Positions 1-9,883 of a stretch of DNA of 24,989 nucleotides are shown here, piece by piece. The translations under genes were made by a program, and so were the position numbers. The stretch's first letter is position 1. Every line of letters starts with the position of its first letter. The notes under the pieces are model-generated. The model did no database searches and was not told the origin of the DNA. It was given only the letters and a program-made list of their open reading frames with translations. The DNA is from Gnetum montanum (lineage: Eukaryota > Streptophyta > Gnetopsida > Gnetales > Gnetaceae): NCBI GenBank assembly GCA_015680685.1, contig MNCI01020158.1:224879-249867 (forward strand). The letters are read 5' to 3'.

Positions 1-201
1 GAGTTAGGACACATCATACACCTCATCTAGACCAAACCATACGTGACATATGCAAAACTAGTCTAGATGGGAAGACAGTGAACTACGACCTAAGGCTAAC
101 TAATCTAGGTGCACAACTAGTCCATCTGCGGAGTTCGACCGGATCGCGTGTGCGACGCTCGTTTCGTATGGTTGAGTGTAGGGGTACCTCGCCACTCATC
201 A
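1..201 (+). mobile_element. 3' end of a Ty3/gypsy-type LTR (partial, element continues left)
   Basis: The last ~80 bases, read in reverse complement, match the start of the sequence at 24335 almost base for base, including the TGATGAGTGGCGAGG terminus. They are also recognisably related to the LTR termini at 7016 and 16186. The LTR therefore ends at 201 with CATCA and is read on +. The following bases (ATTAGATAAT) do not resemble a primer binding site, so 201 is probably the outer edge of a 3' LTR or solo LTR, with the rest lying left of the window. The segment is CpG-rich, unlike the next 24 kb, which suggests a young insertion. ATTAG at 202-206 would be one target-duplication copy; the other is out of view. 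Confidence 0.75.
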
Positions 202-605
202 ATTAGATAATAAAATATATCATTACTCTTAAAGAACAAGCATAATAATAGATAACAAAATAAGGTTCTAAGCTTTAAACACTAGGGTGTTATGCTTAAA
301 TCTTAATAATATAAAACAAGGGGCATTAGCATACTATAGTAAGGTATAACATAACATTAGATAATAAAATATATCATTACTCTTAAAGAACAAGCATAAT
401 AATAGATAACAAAATAAGGTTCTAAGCTTTAAACACTAGGGTGTTATGCTTAAATCTTAATAATATAAAACAAGGGGCATTAGCATACTATAGTAAGGTA
501 TAACATAACATTAGATAATAAAATATATCATTACTCTTAAAAAACAAGCATAATAATAGATAACAAAATAAGGTTCTAAGCTTTAAACACTAGGGTGTTA
601 TACTT
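202..605. repeat. 154-bp tandem repeat, about 2.6 copies
   Basis: Copies start at 202, 356 and 510 (exact 154-base spacing), each beginning ATTAGATAATAAAATATATC. The third stops after about 96 bases, near 605. Copies are almost identical; the visible differences are one G/A change in copy 3 (AAAGAAC to AAAAAAC) and a G/A change near its end. The first copy directly abuts the LTR terminus at 201, so the array was probably interrupted by that LTR. No ORF. The near identity implies recent duplication or homogenisation, or possibly an assembly artefact. Confidence 0.95.
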
Positions 606-608
606 GAT

Positions 609-1515
609 CTATGAGATGTAGTTATTGTAATAATCAGTTATGTGTATGACTAAAACAATATAATATTTCTTGAAGGAAAATATTTAATAACTAGAACCAA
701 TCTACTAAAACTATTCCTAGCGATGATGCTAAATGATGATCCTTCCCAAATCTCATTAACATGACTTGAAGCATAAAAGGAGGTGATCTATTAGGGTGCA
801 TTACAACATTGTACTGCATAACTCTTTATTACAACTACTCATTTTGGTGAAAGAAAACTATGAACTTAGGATCGAATGGATATTATTGAGCATATGTGAC
901 TGTTACTTATAGAGGCGCTTATCAATTGTCATTCTTGTCATTATTTTTATTGAATGATGGATTTCTCAACTTGAGTGGTAGTCATTGTGATGGTTAGTTA
1001 TTTGTGTAACTTAATCAATATAATATTTTTTGAAAAATAAAAATTTAAAATTCTATAGCAATCATGTTAAATGCTAACTAGAATTAATATACTAGCACCA
1101 TCCTTAGCAATGGTGCTAAATGATGACACATCCCTAACCTCATTAACATGACTTAGAACATAGAAGGAGCTAATCTATTATGGTGCATTACAACAATATC
1201 ATGCACATCTCTCTATTAGAATTGTTCATCTTGGTGAAAGATAAATGTGAACTGAGGATAGAATGAATCTTGATGAGCATATATGACTCTTACTTATAGA
1301 GGTATTTACCAGTTATCATTATTTCTAATGGATGGTGGATTACCCAATCTATGAGAGGTAGTCATTAGGATAATCGGTTATGTGTGTGACTTAATCAATA
1401 TAATAGTTTTTTAAAGATAAATCTTCAAAATCCTACAACAATAATGTAGAATGCTAACTAGAAACTAATCTCATAGCACTATCCCTAGTAACAATGCCAA
1501 ATGATGAGTGACAAG
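609..1515. repeat. Degenerate tandem repeat, ~360-380-bp unit, about 2.4 copies
   Basis: Units begin at about 609, 970 and 1349 with the related phrases CTATGAGATGTAGTTATTG, CTTGAGTGGTAGTCATTG and CTATGAGAGGTAGTCATTA. Later landmarks recur in order: CTTAATCAATATAATA, CTCATTAACATGACTT, GGTGCATTACAACA, TTGGTGAAAGA and GACT(G)TTACTTATAGAGG. Unit 3 breaks off near 1515. Divergence between units is far higher than in the neighbouring 154-bp array, so this is an independent, older tandem duplication. No coding potential seen. Confidence 0.85.
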
Positions 1516-3539
1516 TATGCCTAATGTCTAATCATAAGATCTACAAGTATTGCGATAGACTATATTGTAATTTGTAAATAGACTAGCAATAGCATTTAGC
1601 CTGGTTAGGTGATTTGAAGTTGTTGTCTTCTAATCTATACTTTTTAATGGCTCTTACTTTGTGTCATTAAGTATGGCTAAGGCATATGATTAATGATATT
1701 ACAGTGGCCATGACTCAAATTATATATAAAAATCACTAGAATTAATAAATTAATCTAATGAACTACTAATTATGATAAATCCTACTTTGACTTAGGATGA
1801 TGAATGTCTGTTCCATAGCCATCATGTTCCTAGGTATTTACATTAAATTCTAGGATTAATGAGCTATCTCATTGCTAAGTGTACCAAGTGACTAGATATT
1901 TTTGGCTAAAAGATGAACTTTCAGTGAGTTGGACTTTATCATAGAAAAGAATTAATTATCACCATAAAGAGGGGCTAAGAGATGAAATTTTTTATGGGAA
2001 TTGTTATAGGTATGTATTAGTTGAACTTTGTTACCTAAAATAATTAACAATTGTCATAATGTTGAGCCAAGAAATGAGTTTTTTAATAGTAATTATTATG
2101 GATATGTAATGGCTTGTCTAATTACCTACACAAAATTTCAGGCTAAACAACCACCATGATAAGAATTATTTAATACTAGTTTTGATTTGTTTTCAACATG
2201 AAAATTAATTATTAGTAATTCAATTCTAGGATTTCATTAGTTTGAAAAAGAAAAATCTATCTTGGCCAAGTAGGAGATATATATCATATATACATAACTA
2301 AACTAGTGGGGTTGCTATGTTAATGTAAGTTTAATATTCAAGGTTATGTCACACTCATTCCACTATAATTAACATGTATGGAAATGTAAATATTATGCTA
2401 AAGAATAGTAATTAAATTAAATTCTAGATAATAGAAATTTAAACTAAATTATAATGCTCTAATAGAAGAAAATCCATCTTAGTCCTATTGCAGTTCATAA
2501 AAGCATGTAGATACATCTAGTCAAATAAGACATTGGACAATAATCTCAATTCTACACTATGAGCACTTTTTAACTATTGCATAACTCAAAAAATTAAATT
2601 GCAAGAGATTCACTACACTATTGATCAAACAATATCATAAATGCAACTACTAGATGCATATTTATAGGTAAATACATATACAAAGTAAATGCATTTGCGT
2701 TAGTGCATCAAATGATGCATCAATATAAATGCACAAATGTAGCATTTAAATTTTCAAATTTCATTATTCATCATCCATCAAAACAATGTTAGAAAATTTA
2801 CATGAAAAAATGAAACTAGACAAAACAAAAAATGCCTTTACAAGTGATAAATCAAATTGGTATGAAGGGATGTGATATTATATCTATGATGTCATAGATG
2901 TCATAGACCATGGCCTACTAATTCATTGCATTTGAATTTTTAAAGTTTATCCTTTAGACTTATAATAATTTCTAAGATACACACTTAAGTACTAATTAAT
3001 TCAAATGACTTCAACAGAAAGTATTTTCCCCATCTACTATTAATCTTAATGAGAGCAATGACAAGAACTACATTTAAGAAGATTAAAGTGGATCAATGTA
3101 GACAAGAATCTCTTATAATAATAATCGTCCATACTACCCAAACTTCACTTTTATTTTTTATTAAGATGAATAGTCAGATAGAAAGACTTACAGGGTAATA
3201 TTATCATGCCACCAAACTATTCTACACCGTCGATGCTTTAAGTAATACTACTTCAAACTAGTCTTGGCCATGCTCATGAAGGTTATTAGAACACAAAAAA
3301 TATGACAAGGCCATATCAACCAATCAAGGCTCAACTTCAAAGATATGTAATAATGAAAGTAAGATATGAGCAAGATAAAGGCAAAATAGCACCTTAAGCA
3401 ATCTTGCTCTCTAAAAAAGAAGCTGCATAATATTAAGTAGAAAAGTCTTACCATCATCATTGTTCAAATTCTCAATCATCTATGCTACACAAAGAAGACC
3501 TAAGGTAATAAAAGTTACAATTTTCCTTATGAGAAACTC
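1516..3539. other. AT-rich region with no recognisable gene
   Basis: No convincing ORF or LTR terminus is seen. Small features: weak reiterations of GGCTAAGAGATGA-like text at about 1904, 1973 and 2064; a TGCATC-AAAT-GATGCA inverted repeat at 2704-2719; and GATAT/CATAGAT-rich text at about 2874-2910 that resembles the U3-type motifs near 7771-7857 and 21280-21307. The 5' LTR of the + strand gypsy element should lie hereabouts, but I could not find a matching pair. Confidence 0.6.
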
Positions 3540-4870
3540 ATGGAAGGGATGAGAAAGATCTTAGAACAAGGAGAAATTTAAAGTCTAGAAACTCTAGTGA
3601 TTTCAAAAGAGATAAATAAAGGGGTTAAAGAAGGAGAGAAAACCAACACCACTCATCCATCCTCTAGATTGCATTCATTAATTGATTCTAATAGAGATGA
3701 ATGAATGTATAGAGAAAGGGCTTTGCAAAGGGATCATGATAAGGAAAGGAAAAGGGATCATAATGAATGACCAAAATAAGAAAGATATCTCAATGATCAC
3801 TACTACAACAGTTATAATAAGGTTGAAGACTATGATAAACCCTTATTAGGCACTAGAAGCATGATTAAAATTAGAGAGTTGTGTACATTTACATTAGACA
3901 TTAGAGGAACAATCGTATCAAATGACTTGATATAAATAACATTCCAAATTTTGAAGGAGAATATAATATAGATTGACATTACCATTTTCAAGCTTTTCAT
4001 GATGCATGTGCCCTATAAAACATGAAGAATAATTGACAAAAATTGAAGCTATTTCTAAGAATACTCTTCAAAGAAGAAGAAAGTTAAGATAGATCATTGG
4101 ATCTAAAATTAGTTTAAAGATGGAACACAATGCTAAAGTTTTTCAATGATAATTACTACACATACTTGAGAGTATGAAACTTAAAAAAGAAAATCCAAGG
4201 ATGGAAACAACCATGAATCCCTTGATATAGTTGGAGGTAGATATTATTCACTCTTACATAGATGTTTGAATATATATTCTTGCAAATAAAGTAGTTAAGA
4301 CACATAATTAATGGATTAAGAAACAAGAAAAGAGAGCTCCTTGGTATATACACGTAAGAAAGATTATAAGAAATAATAGTCCATTGCATAAAAGGCTATT
4401 AAATAAGGTTTCTAATGAATAAGGAGAGTTAAGGAAGAGAGAGTTAGCTGTAGAGTATAATAGAGGTTTTTTTCTTAGAAAGAAATATATGAAAATTTGT
4501 GAAACACAAGAAGAGGAATCCATGGAAGATGTGAATTAAAGAAAGACTTCACCCATACATAAATCTATTAATGATAGTATGGCCAAAGTTGAAAAAATAT
4601 GGGACTTAGTTGATGAAAAATTTATAACTATACTAAAGATAGTAAAAGTGAAAATTGAGCAAGCATTCATTAGAAGTGAAGATAAGAAGAAGAAGAAGCA
4701 AAATGGATGTGATGGATCTAAGAATAACAAAAAAGGTTTCTATTGTAAAAGAGGTTATAGATTCAAGCTCTAAGGAAGAAAATGGATGTGATTTGTACCA
4801 ATATGAACATCCCAAAGGATGTTATCTTGTTATGACCCATCTAAAATATGTGTCTACAAAATGATAGAAG
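3540..4870 (+). pseudogene. gag-like pseudogene of outer gypsy element
   Basis: Fragmentary reading frames encode a structural Gag-type protein that would package element RNA in cytoplasmic particles. A charged stretch rich in R, D, H and E lies at about 3700-3830. It is followed by text related to the nested element's gag: a NIPNFEGEY-like segment near 3940, DACAL near 4010, IQGWKQ near 4200, and MAKVEKIWDLVDEKFITILK from 4579. Near the C-terminus a zinc knuckle of the C-X2-C-X3-H-X4-C type is damaged (4787-4825): the first Cys and the His remain, while the second and last Cys codons read TAC/TAT (Tyr). Multiple stops and frame changes are present. The 64-aa ORF at 4579-4773 is a surviving piece, not a separate gene. 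Identification rests mainly on similarity to the nested copy. Confidence 0.7.
4787..4825 (+). other. Damaged CCHC zinc knuckle of outer gag
   Basis: Thirteen codons begin with TGT (Cys) and place His at the eighth position (4808-4810). The fourth codon is TAC and the thirteenth TAT, both Tyr where a knuckle needs Cys; each is one G-to-A change from a Cys codon. The homologous site in the nested element (14207-14245) has all three Cys but Asn in place of His. Confidence 0.7.
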
Positions 4871-4989
4871 GATATGAACTTCATCTAATCTTAATTATTT
4901 TACACCAAGTCCTCATATAAGTACCATGTTTCAACCACCATTTAATAAGAATCTTACACCTGTCATGTTCACTTAGAAAGTCACTGGAT

Positions 4990-5690
4990 TAAGGCAGGAT
5001 CACTTCTCAAAAAATAAATAAGCCTAGGAAGTCCTTTAATTTATCTCCAAATAGTAGAAAACATACTATGTAAAGTTCTAGTAGATTCAAGATTAGAGGT
5101 AAAATTTGATTTCCTAGGATATGTATAAGACTTGAAATCTACCTTCATTAAGAAGTGTGACATCAGATTAGAGCTTGTAGATGAGTCTACTATTATTCCT
5201 CTTAGATAGGTAGAAGACATAGTGACTACCATTAGTGGATAGTCATATCCTAAAGACATCTTAGTTATTCATGTGAGGTAAAATAAAGGAGAATTTTCTA
5301 TCATTATGGGAAAGGGATGACTGAGCATAATCGATGCTAACCTAGGAATAAGAGATTTTTCCTTGAAACTTTCAAAGAAAGATGAAAAAAGAAAACCATA
5401 CCAAGACCAAGAGTTTCATGCATTGAAAATAGAAATATAGGGTGAAATTACATGTAGAAAGTATGAACAACAAGAAGAGGCAACATCCTAGTATGCAAAG
5501 TATGTATAGAAAGCATGTGTATATAACATTATGTGTATGTAGCAACCATGGAATAAGAAGGTACCTAGTGATTGATTCATATGATAGGATCTAGAGTATT
5601 CATAAGACTGATTGAAAGAATCATAAGTGCCTATGTTGAAGAATTAGACAAGATGGAATAATTGAGAAGATAGGTTATTTGCACAAAGTT
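4990..5690 (+). pseudogene. Aspartic protease-like pseudogene and linker, outer element
   Basis: The retropepsin-like domain would cleave the Gag-Pol polyprotein. The active-site triplet is visible at 5084-5092 as Asp-Ser-Arg (GAT TCA AGA), so the essential Gly is replaced by Arg. Downstream, 5155-5400 encodes text matching the protease C-terminal half of the nested copy: ELVDESTIIPL, VEDIVTTISG, SIIMGKG and SIIDANLGIRDFSLKLS. Stops stand at likely W/Q codons. From 5400 to 5690 the frame is too broken to assign and probably represents the linker toward RT. The 72-aa minus-strand ORF here (5041-5259) is a shadow. Confidence 0.7.
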
Positions 5691-6600
5691 TTAACAAGAA
5701 GAAGATATTGAATGGGGAATGTTAGTAAATTCTTACAAGTTTAAACTAGAACCCTTAGAACTAAAGATACTACTAGATATGTTGAAATATACATTTTTGA
5801 ATATTGAAAACTGATAATTATCAATGTTAATTTTGACAAAACACATAAGAAAAAACTACTTGAGGCTGTAAAAAAATGGCTAATAGCTTTCCCATGGTCT
5901 TATGATGAAATAACAAAAATAGATCCATGCATTTGCCAACATTGCATTTACATAAATCCAATAGTCAAGCCATGCCATCAACCTCAACAATGATTAAATC
6001 CAAATCTTAAGAGAGTGGTCAAATAATAATTGAAGAAACTAATCAAGGAGAGATTCATATATCCAACAATAAGCAGTGAATGAGTTAGGCCATTATTCAA
6101 TATTTTAATGAAAGATAATGTGGAGGGTCTATATAGATTTTTTTATTAGATATGGCAACCTTCAAATACCATTTTCCTTTGTCATTTTTAAACCAAGTAT
6201 TAGATACTATAGAAGGTCATATGTACTATAGTTTTCTAGATAGTAACAACAAATAGAATCAGATTCTTATGGCATCAAAAGATCAAGAGAAGACCACATT
6301 CAATAGTCCTTGAAGAATGATTGCGTAGAGGTAAATGTTGTTTGGTCTTTGCAATGCTCTTGCAAAGACCAAAAGACTTATTCTTAGTATTTTTCAAAAT
6401 AAGATTGGTAATAGAGTTTAAGTATAAATAGATGATTTCTCCACTTATAGATCCAAATTTGACTAAGCTTTGGATCACTTGGAATGAGTTCTAAAAAGAT
6501 GTGTAGAGACAAGCTTAAAGCTTAATTGGCAAAAGAGCTCTAAGGATGAATAAGAGCTCTAAGGATGAATAGTTTTAGATAATAAAGTTTCACAAAAAGG
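5690..6600 (+). pseudogene. Reverse transcriptase pseudogene, outer Ty3/gypsy element
   Basis: The domain would copy element RNA into cDNA. Recognisable blocks in order: an RT-upstream segment with LEPLELKILLDMLKYTFL (~5735-5800); PCHQPQQ.LNP (~5970); RFIYP...SEWV (~6050); FLNQVLDTI.GH.YYSFLD (~6190-6240); ASKDQEKTTFNSP (~6275-6310); FGLCNALAK (~6340); and the catalytic Asp pair IDDFSTYRSKFD at 6428-6460, with stop codons just before it where relatives have sense codons. NWQKSS follows at ~6520, then a 19-bp tandem duplication. Frameshifts separate the blocks. The style matches Ty3/gypsy RTs with an F(M)DDFS box, as in Athila/Tat relatives. Non-functional. Confidence 0.85.
6534..6571 (+). repeat. 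19-bp tandem duplication inside outer RT
   Basis: AGAGCTCTAAGGATGAATA occurs twice in direct succession (6534-6552, 6553-6571). It falls in the RT segment just after NWQKSS, where the nested element has a single copy of the corresponding codons. Nineteen is not a multiple of three, so it shifts the frame. Confidence 0.95.
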
Positions 6601-7015
6601 AATTGAAATGGTTTCTAATAAAATAAGGATCATTCAAAATATAACCTAGAGACCATAAACTATTAAATACGTTAGATCTTTCCTTGGTCATATTGAATAT
6701 TATTAAAGATTTATTGAAAATTTCTCAAAAATTAAAAAACTACTAGTGGAACTAAAAAAGAATGATATATCATTTTTTTTGGTTATAGAAATATGAAAAG
6801 GCATTTGAGAGCCTAAAAAAAAATTTAATTGAAACTCCAATCTTAAGGGCTTCAAACAAGCCATGACCATTTTACATTATGATAGATGCTTCTAACTACG
6901 CATTAGAAGTAGTGCTTAATCAATTAGATGACTAGAGGAGGCCTTACTATATTCACTTTGTCAATCATAGTATTACTAAAGTACAACTTAACCACACCAT
7001 TATGGAAAAAGAGTT
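6600..7015 (+). pseudogene. RT connection and N-terminal half of RNase H, outer element
   Basis: After RT, SFLGHIEYY-like text (~6670) and FIENFSKIKKL (~6710) mark the connection to RNase H. PFYIMIDASNYALEVVLNQ at about 6870-6925 is the RNase H start, with the first catalytic Asp codon intact at 6885-6887. YYIHFVNHSITK and LNHTIMEKE follow. The frame runs into the terminus of the nested element at 7015/7016, and the domain resumes at 17043. RNase H would degrade the RNA strand during cDNA synthesis. A few stops interrupt the piece. Confidence 0.85.
7011..7015. repeat. Target site duplication, left copy (GAGTT)
   Basis: Five bases immediately left of the TGATGAG terminus of the nested element. 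The right copy is AAGTT at 17038-17042, one G/A transition different. Dropping one copy plus the element rejoins GAA AAA GAG TTG ATG and restores the RNase H frame. Confidence 0.85.
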
Positions 7016-7744
7016 TGATGAGTAGTGAGGTATCGCTACACCCAACTATACAAATTACAGGCATTCACATGTGATCTAGTCGAATTCTATAGACTTTAAT
7101 TACCAAGTACGCTAGAGATAAATAGTGCATGGGTGTTGTCCATTTGTTATCTTTCCAATCCCACTTGTAAAATGCAATTGTATGATTAAGTGTGACTGAG
7201 ATGTAAGATTTTTATTATTTTGTATTTTATCAATTTACTCACCTAGAACAAGAACAAAAATAAGAGTAGTTAAGTGCTAAGTAAACTATGGCCTAATCTA
7301 ACCTAACACAAGTAACCATTTTTGCTTCCTGAACACAACTTGAACTTTGTGTAAACACTACTAGGTTGTCAAACGCTAACCGTTTTTGAGCTACGAAGTG
7401 TCACACGTATGTTTGAAGGGGTTGTACTTGTGTATTATAATCAGTTGTTTAATGAATAAAAATTAATTATTGAATGAATAACATTAATGTAAACTAAATG
7501 AAATCACAATATATAATTGCATAAGAAAGAAAGTCGCAAGTGTTGCAAGGTGAATTAAATAGCTCATCTTTATTGCCAACACAATGGTGTGTTTAGGTAC
7601 ATCAATGCTTGAATAAATATCCGATCACACTTAGATCTCCTGCTGCGAACACTTGGAAAATATTCTAACTCTCAAATGGAAAAATTGCAAGAGTCTCACT
7701 ACATGATTACCAAAAAATATTCTCAATTGTGTGCCTGGGGGCCA

Positions 7745-7752
7745 TATTTATA
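7745..7752 (-). promoter_or_regulatory. TATA box of the 3' LTR
   Basis: Minus-strand TATAAATA inside GGGTCTATAAATATGGC. The same box is conserved in the partner LTR at 16899-16906. In an intact element this would set the start of genomic RNA on the minus strand. Confidence 0.7.
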
Positions 7753-7770
7753 GACCCAGGAGTAACCCTA

Positions 7771-7857
7771 CGATATTGAATGTATGATATCGCATCTTGG
7801 GCTGCGATATTGCATACCTGATATTGTGTACCTAATATCATAGCTTCTATGATATTG
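7771..7857. promoter_or_regulatory. Six GATAT-core repeats in the U3 (left LTR)
   Basis: Octamers of the form YRATATYR occur at 7771 (CGATATTG), 7785 (TGATATCG), 7805 (CGATATTG), 7819 (TGATATTG), 7833 (TAATATCA) and 7850 (TGATATTG). They lie immediately upstream of the TATA box on the minus strand, at 14-20-base spacing. Six counterparts occur at 16925-17010. The placement suggests promoter or enhancer binding sites; the factor is unknown. Confidence 0.55.
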
Positions 7858-7883
7858 GAGCATATGAAAAACACAATTTATCA

Positions 7884-7896
7884 TACCCCCACGATT
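7884..7896 (-). other. Polypurine tract of nested element
   Basis: On the minus strand the bases just before the 3' LTR read AATCGTGGGGGTA and then TGATAAATT. A G-run directly adjoining the LTR is the expected plus-strand priming site for Ty3/gypsy. It is short and slightly interrupted. Confidence 0.65.
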
Positions 7897-9090
7897 GAAT
7901 GAAAACTCATCCTTGAGTATAGAAGAAGAGGAGGAACAAGTCCTTGACAAAATGTATGAGGACGTGTGAACTATGTGACTAACATACAGAGTGAGACATA
8001 GAAAATAGACAAATACAAAAGTGCCCAAGCATACAACATTATAATTGTGTATAAAATTGGGTGTTCATGACAATAGGAAAGAACACGTTTGGATCTAATG
8101 AACATCCAACTCCTCTTGGCAATAGAAGAATGAGGGAGAGGTAGAAAAGATCCAACAGTCTTGAATAATCTTCCATGAGTGATATTATTGCATCCTCCTT
8201 GGTGAAGAAAATCTTGCTTCCAGTCCATGCTCCCACTACAATCACAACAAAATCAAGGATTAGTATATAAAGTGTAATAGATAACGACTAAATACCTTGT
8301 CTCATCAGTGATTTTATCTAGTTGAGTTGTGATTGTGGTAGATTGGTTGCTTGATTGTGTTAGTGGGAATACTGATGAATGGGTTAAGTAAGAGAAGTGG
8401 TTTATGAAATTCAAAAAAAGCTTAACATAAGGAATACTAGAAAGAGGGTATAGAAACTCACAAAAATAAAAATAAGGAATTCACTAAAAATTGTTGTGAA
8501 GATGCATAGAATTGGATGGCATGGATGGGGTAAATAAAAAGAATTTGATTGTAAAGATGTCTAAGGATAAAGAAATTAACTTAAGCAAACTAGAAGATAT
8601 GCAAGTGGATCCTACCCAAAGCAGGTACAAGCCTTTTATGCCCTTGCATAATTTCAAACCAAGGAGTTCATGGGCACCATGGATGATTAATGGTTACAAA
8701 AAGTTAAATACAAAAACCCAAAAGTAACTGACTAAGAAACCCGACACATCAAACTAGAACATTAAATCCAAACATGAAACTGGTAGTGAGGTGAGGCATG
8801 AAAACCATAGATGGATGAGAGAGAGAATGGAATGGAATTCCTAATTATGGTCACATGAAGTCTCCTATGGAGTTTGTGATCAAATGACTCAGTAGGATCC
8901 ATCCTCAGTCCAGACCAAAACCAACCACTTTCAGTGACTTCACATCGACACTCTAAGACTAGTCCATCCATTGAGACATAAGAATGCTTCACAAAAAAAC
9001 CATAATTCAAAATTGGAAAGAAAGTAGGAAGTGAGAAAGGGCCTTAGTTAGAGGAGAGAAGACAAGTCCCATAACCAGTGCTTGTAGCCC

Positions 9091-9247
9091 TTTTATTTGG
9101 TCTAAGGTGTGTGCCTTGAAATCCCTTTTTTTTCTCGAATGGGAACCACACCATGCAAAGACCCATGGGTTTTTGCTTTTATTTTGTCCAAGGGGTGTTC
9201 TTTGAATCCTCATATCTTTTTTTTTTGATGAGGACCACACCATGCAA
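9091..9247. repeat. Imperfect 86-bp-period direct repeat in the 3' spacer
   Basis: Two units (about 9091-9158 and 9177-9247) share TTTTATTTGGTCTAAGG / TTTTATTTTGTCCAAGG, a T-run, and the end ACCACACCATGCAA. They are offset by 86 bases and separated by about 18 bases. The duplication generates most of the 102-aa minus-strand ORF, which argues against that ORF being a gene. Confidence 0.85.
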
Positions 9248-9739
9248 GGAATTATTTGACTTCCTATTGTGGAATGACACAGAATGGTAAGAAGCTCATG
9301 AGAACACTCTTGCACATAGGAAAATAGAAAAGCACAAAGAATATCACATCATTTTAAAGCCAGACCTTGTCCAAACCTTTGATTCCTTCCCAATTCCAAA
9401 AACTACACAAGTCACCAATTTATTAAGATTGCATTAATGAAAAAGGGACTACACGTTTCCAAAACAAGGAAAACCATAACGTATGTGGATGGGTGGATGA
9501 TGTGGACTCACTGCCTATTCCATGAAATGAAACTATGTCCTAGTTGTTAATAATGACATTCAAAGTTAGAAACCAGACATTAATAATCAAATTACAAATG
9601 AAACATATCACAATCGAGTAGCACATTACCATTGTACCTAACACCTTATTATCAGAAAGAGTAGAGAAACACACCAAACACAAGAAAATATAAAATATAA
9701 AAGAAAGTAAAAGAGTATGTAATAAATATCAAATATATT

Positions 9740-9858
9740 GATGATGGTGTAAAACAAAAACTTGGAAAAAATTAATAACCTAAAAAATAAAAAGATGTAA
9801 AACAAAGAATATGAAAACAAAAAGTTGTAAAACCAAAAATGTGTAAAAAAAAGGGTCA
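9740..9858. repeat. A-rich short reiterations (TGTAAAACAAA)
   Basis: TGTAAAACAAAAA, TGTAAAACAAAGA, TGTAAAACCAAAA and TGTAAAAAAAAGG recur at about 9748, 9796, 9826 and 9841 in an A-rich tract just downstream (in element sense) of the pol stop. This is low-complexity non-coding DNA. The hydrophobic 73-aa minus-strand ORF spanning it is a composition artefact. Confidence 0.7.
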
Positions 9859-9883
9859 AAAGACTAAGAAGCCACGTAAAGTG

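Larger units (their letters stand above)
7016..7883 (-). repeat. 3' LTR of nested gypsy element
   Basis: Aligns along its whole length with 16186-17037. Shared landmarks include TTTAATTACCAAGTAC, AATTTACTCACCTAGAA, TAAGTGCTAAGTAAACTATG, CAATGGTGTGTTTAGGTACA and ATTTATAGACCCAGGAGTAA. Read on minus it starts TGATAAATT (at 7883) and ends CTCATCA (at 7016). The promoter TATA lies only ~130 bases from the 5' end of the LTR, giving a short U3 and a long R-U5 of about 700 bases. It is ~16 bases longer than its partner because each copy has private indels. Confidence 0.93.
7897..9883. other. ~2-kb spacer between pol and 3' LTR, no recognised gene
   Basis: This lies between the pol stop (9884) and the PPT of the nested element. 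Short ORFs on both strands (for example 71 aa on + at 8512-8727, 68 aa and 85 aa on minus at about 7971-8245, 102 aa on minus at 9007-9315) show no family motif that I recognise. The 102-aa ORF consists largely of an 86-bp duplication (see 9091-9247). Some minus ORFs are hydrophobic, but none shows the signal, fusion and anchor layout needed to claim an envelope-like gene. Athila/Tat-type elements commonly carry a long 3' region here, so this could be a decayed third ORF region, non-coding 3' sequence or a captured host segment. Confidence 0.6.

Noticed and set aside
202-605. CRISPR array
   Set aside because: The 154-bp units repeat in full with no short-repeat/spacer structure and no cas genes; it is an ordinary tandem repeat.
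7768-8245. Hydrophobic minus-strand ORFs (68-86 aa) near the 3' LTR as an envelope-like gene
   Set aside because: One runs into the LTR, they overlap in different frames, and no signal peptide, cleavage site and anchor set can be shown.
8512-8727. 71-aa + strand ORF (MDGMDGVNKKNL...)
   Set aside because: Antisense to the retroelement, with no recognised motif and no supporting context; could be chance in AT-rich DNA.
9007-9315. 102-aa minus-strand ORF as a possible third gene
   Set aside because: Most of it is produced by an 86-bp duplicated non-coding segment with T-runs, and it shows no domain features.
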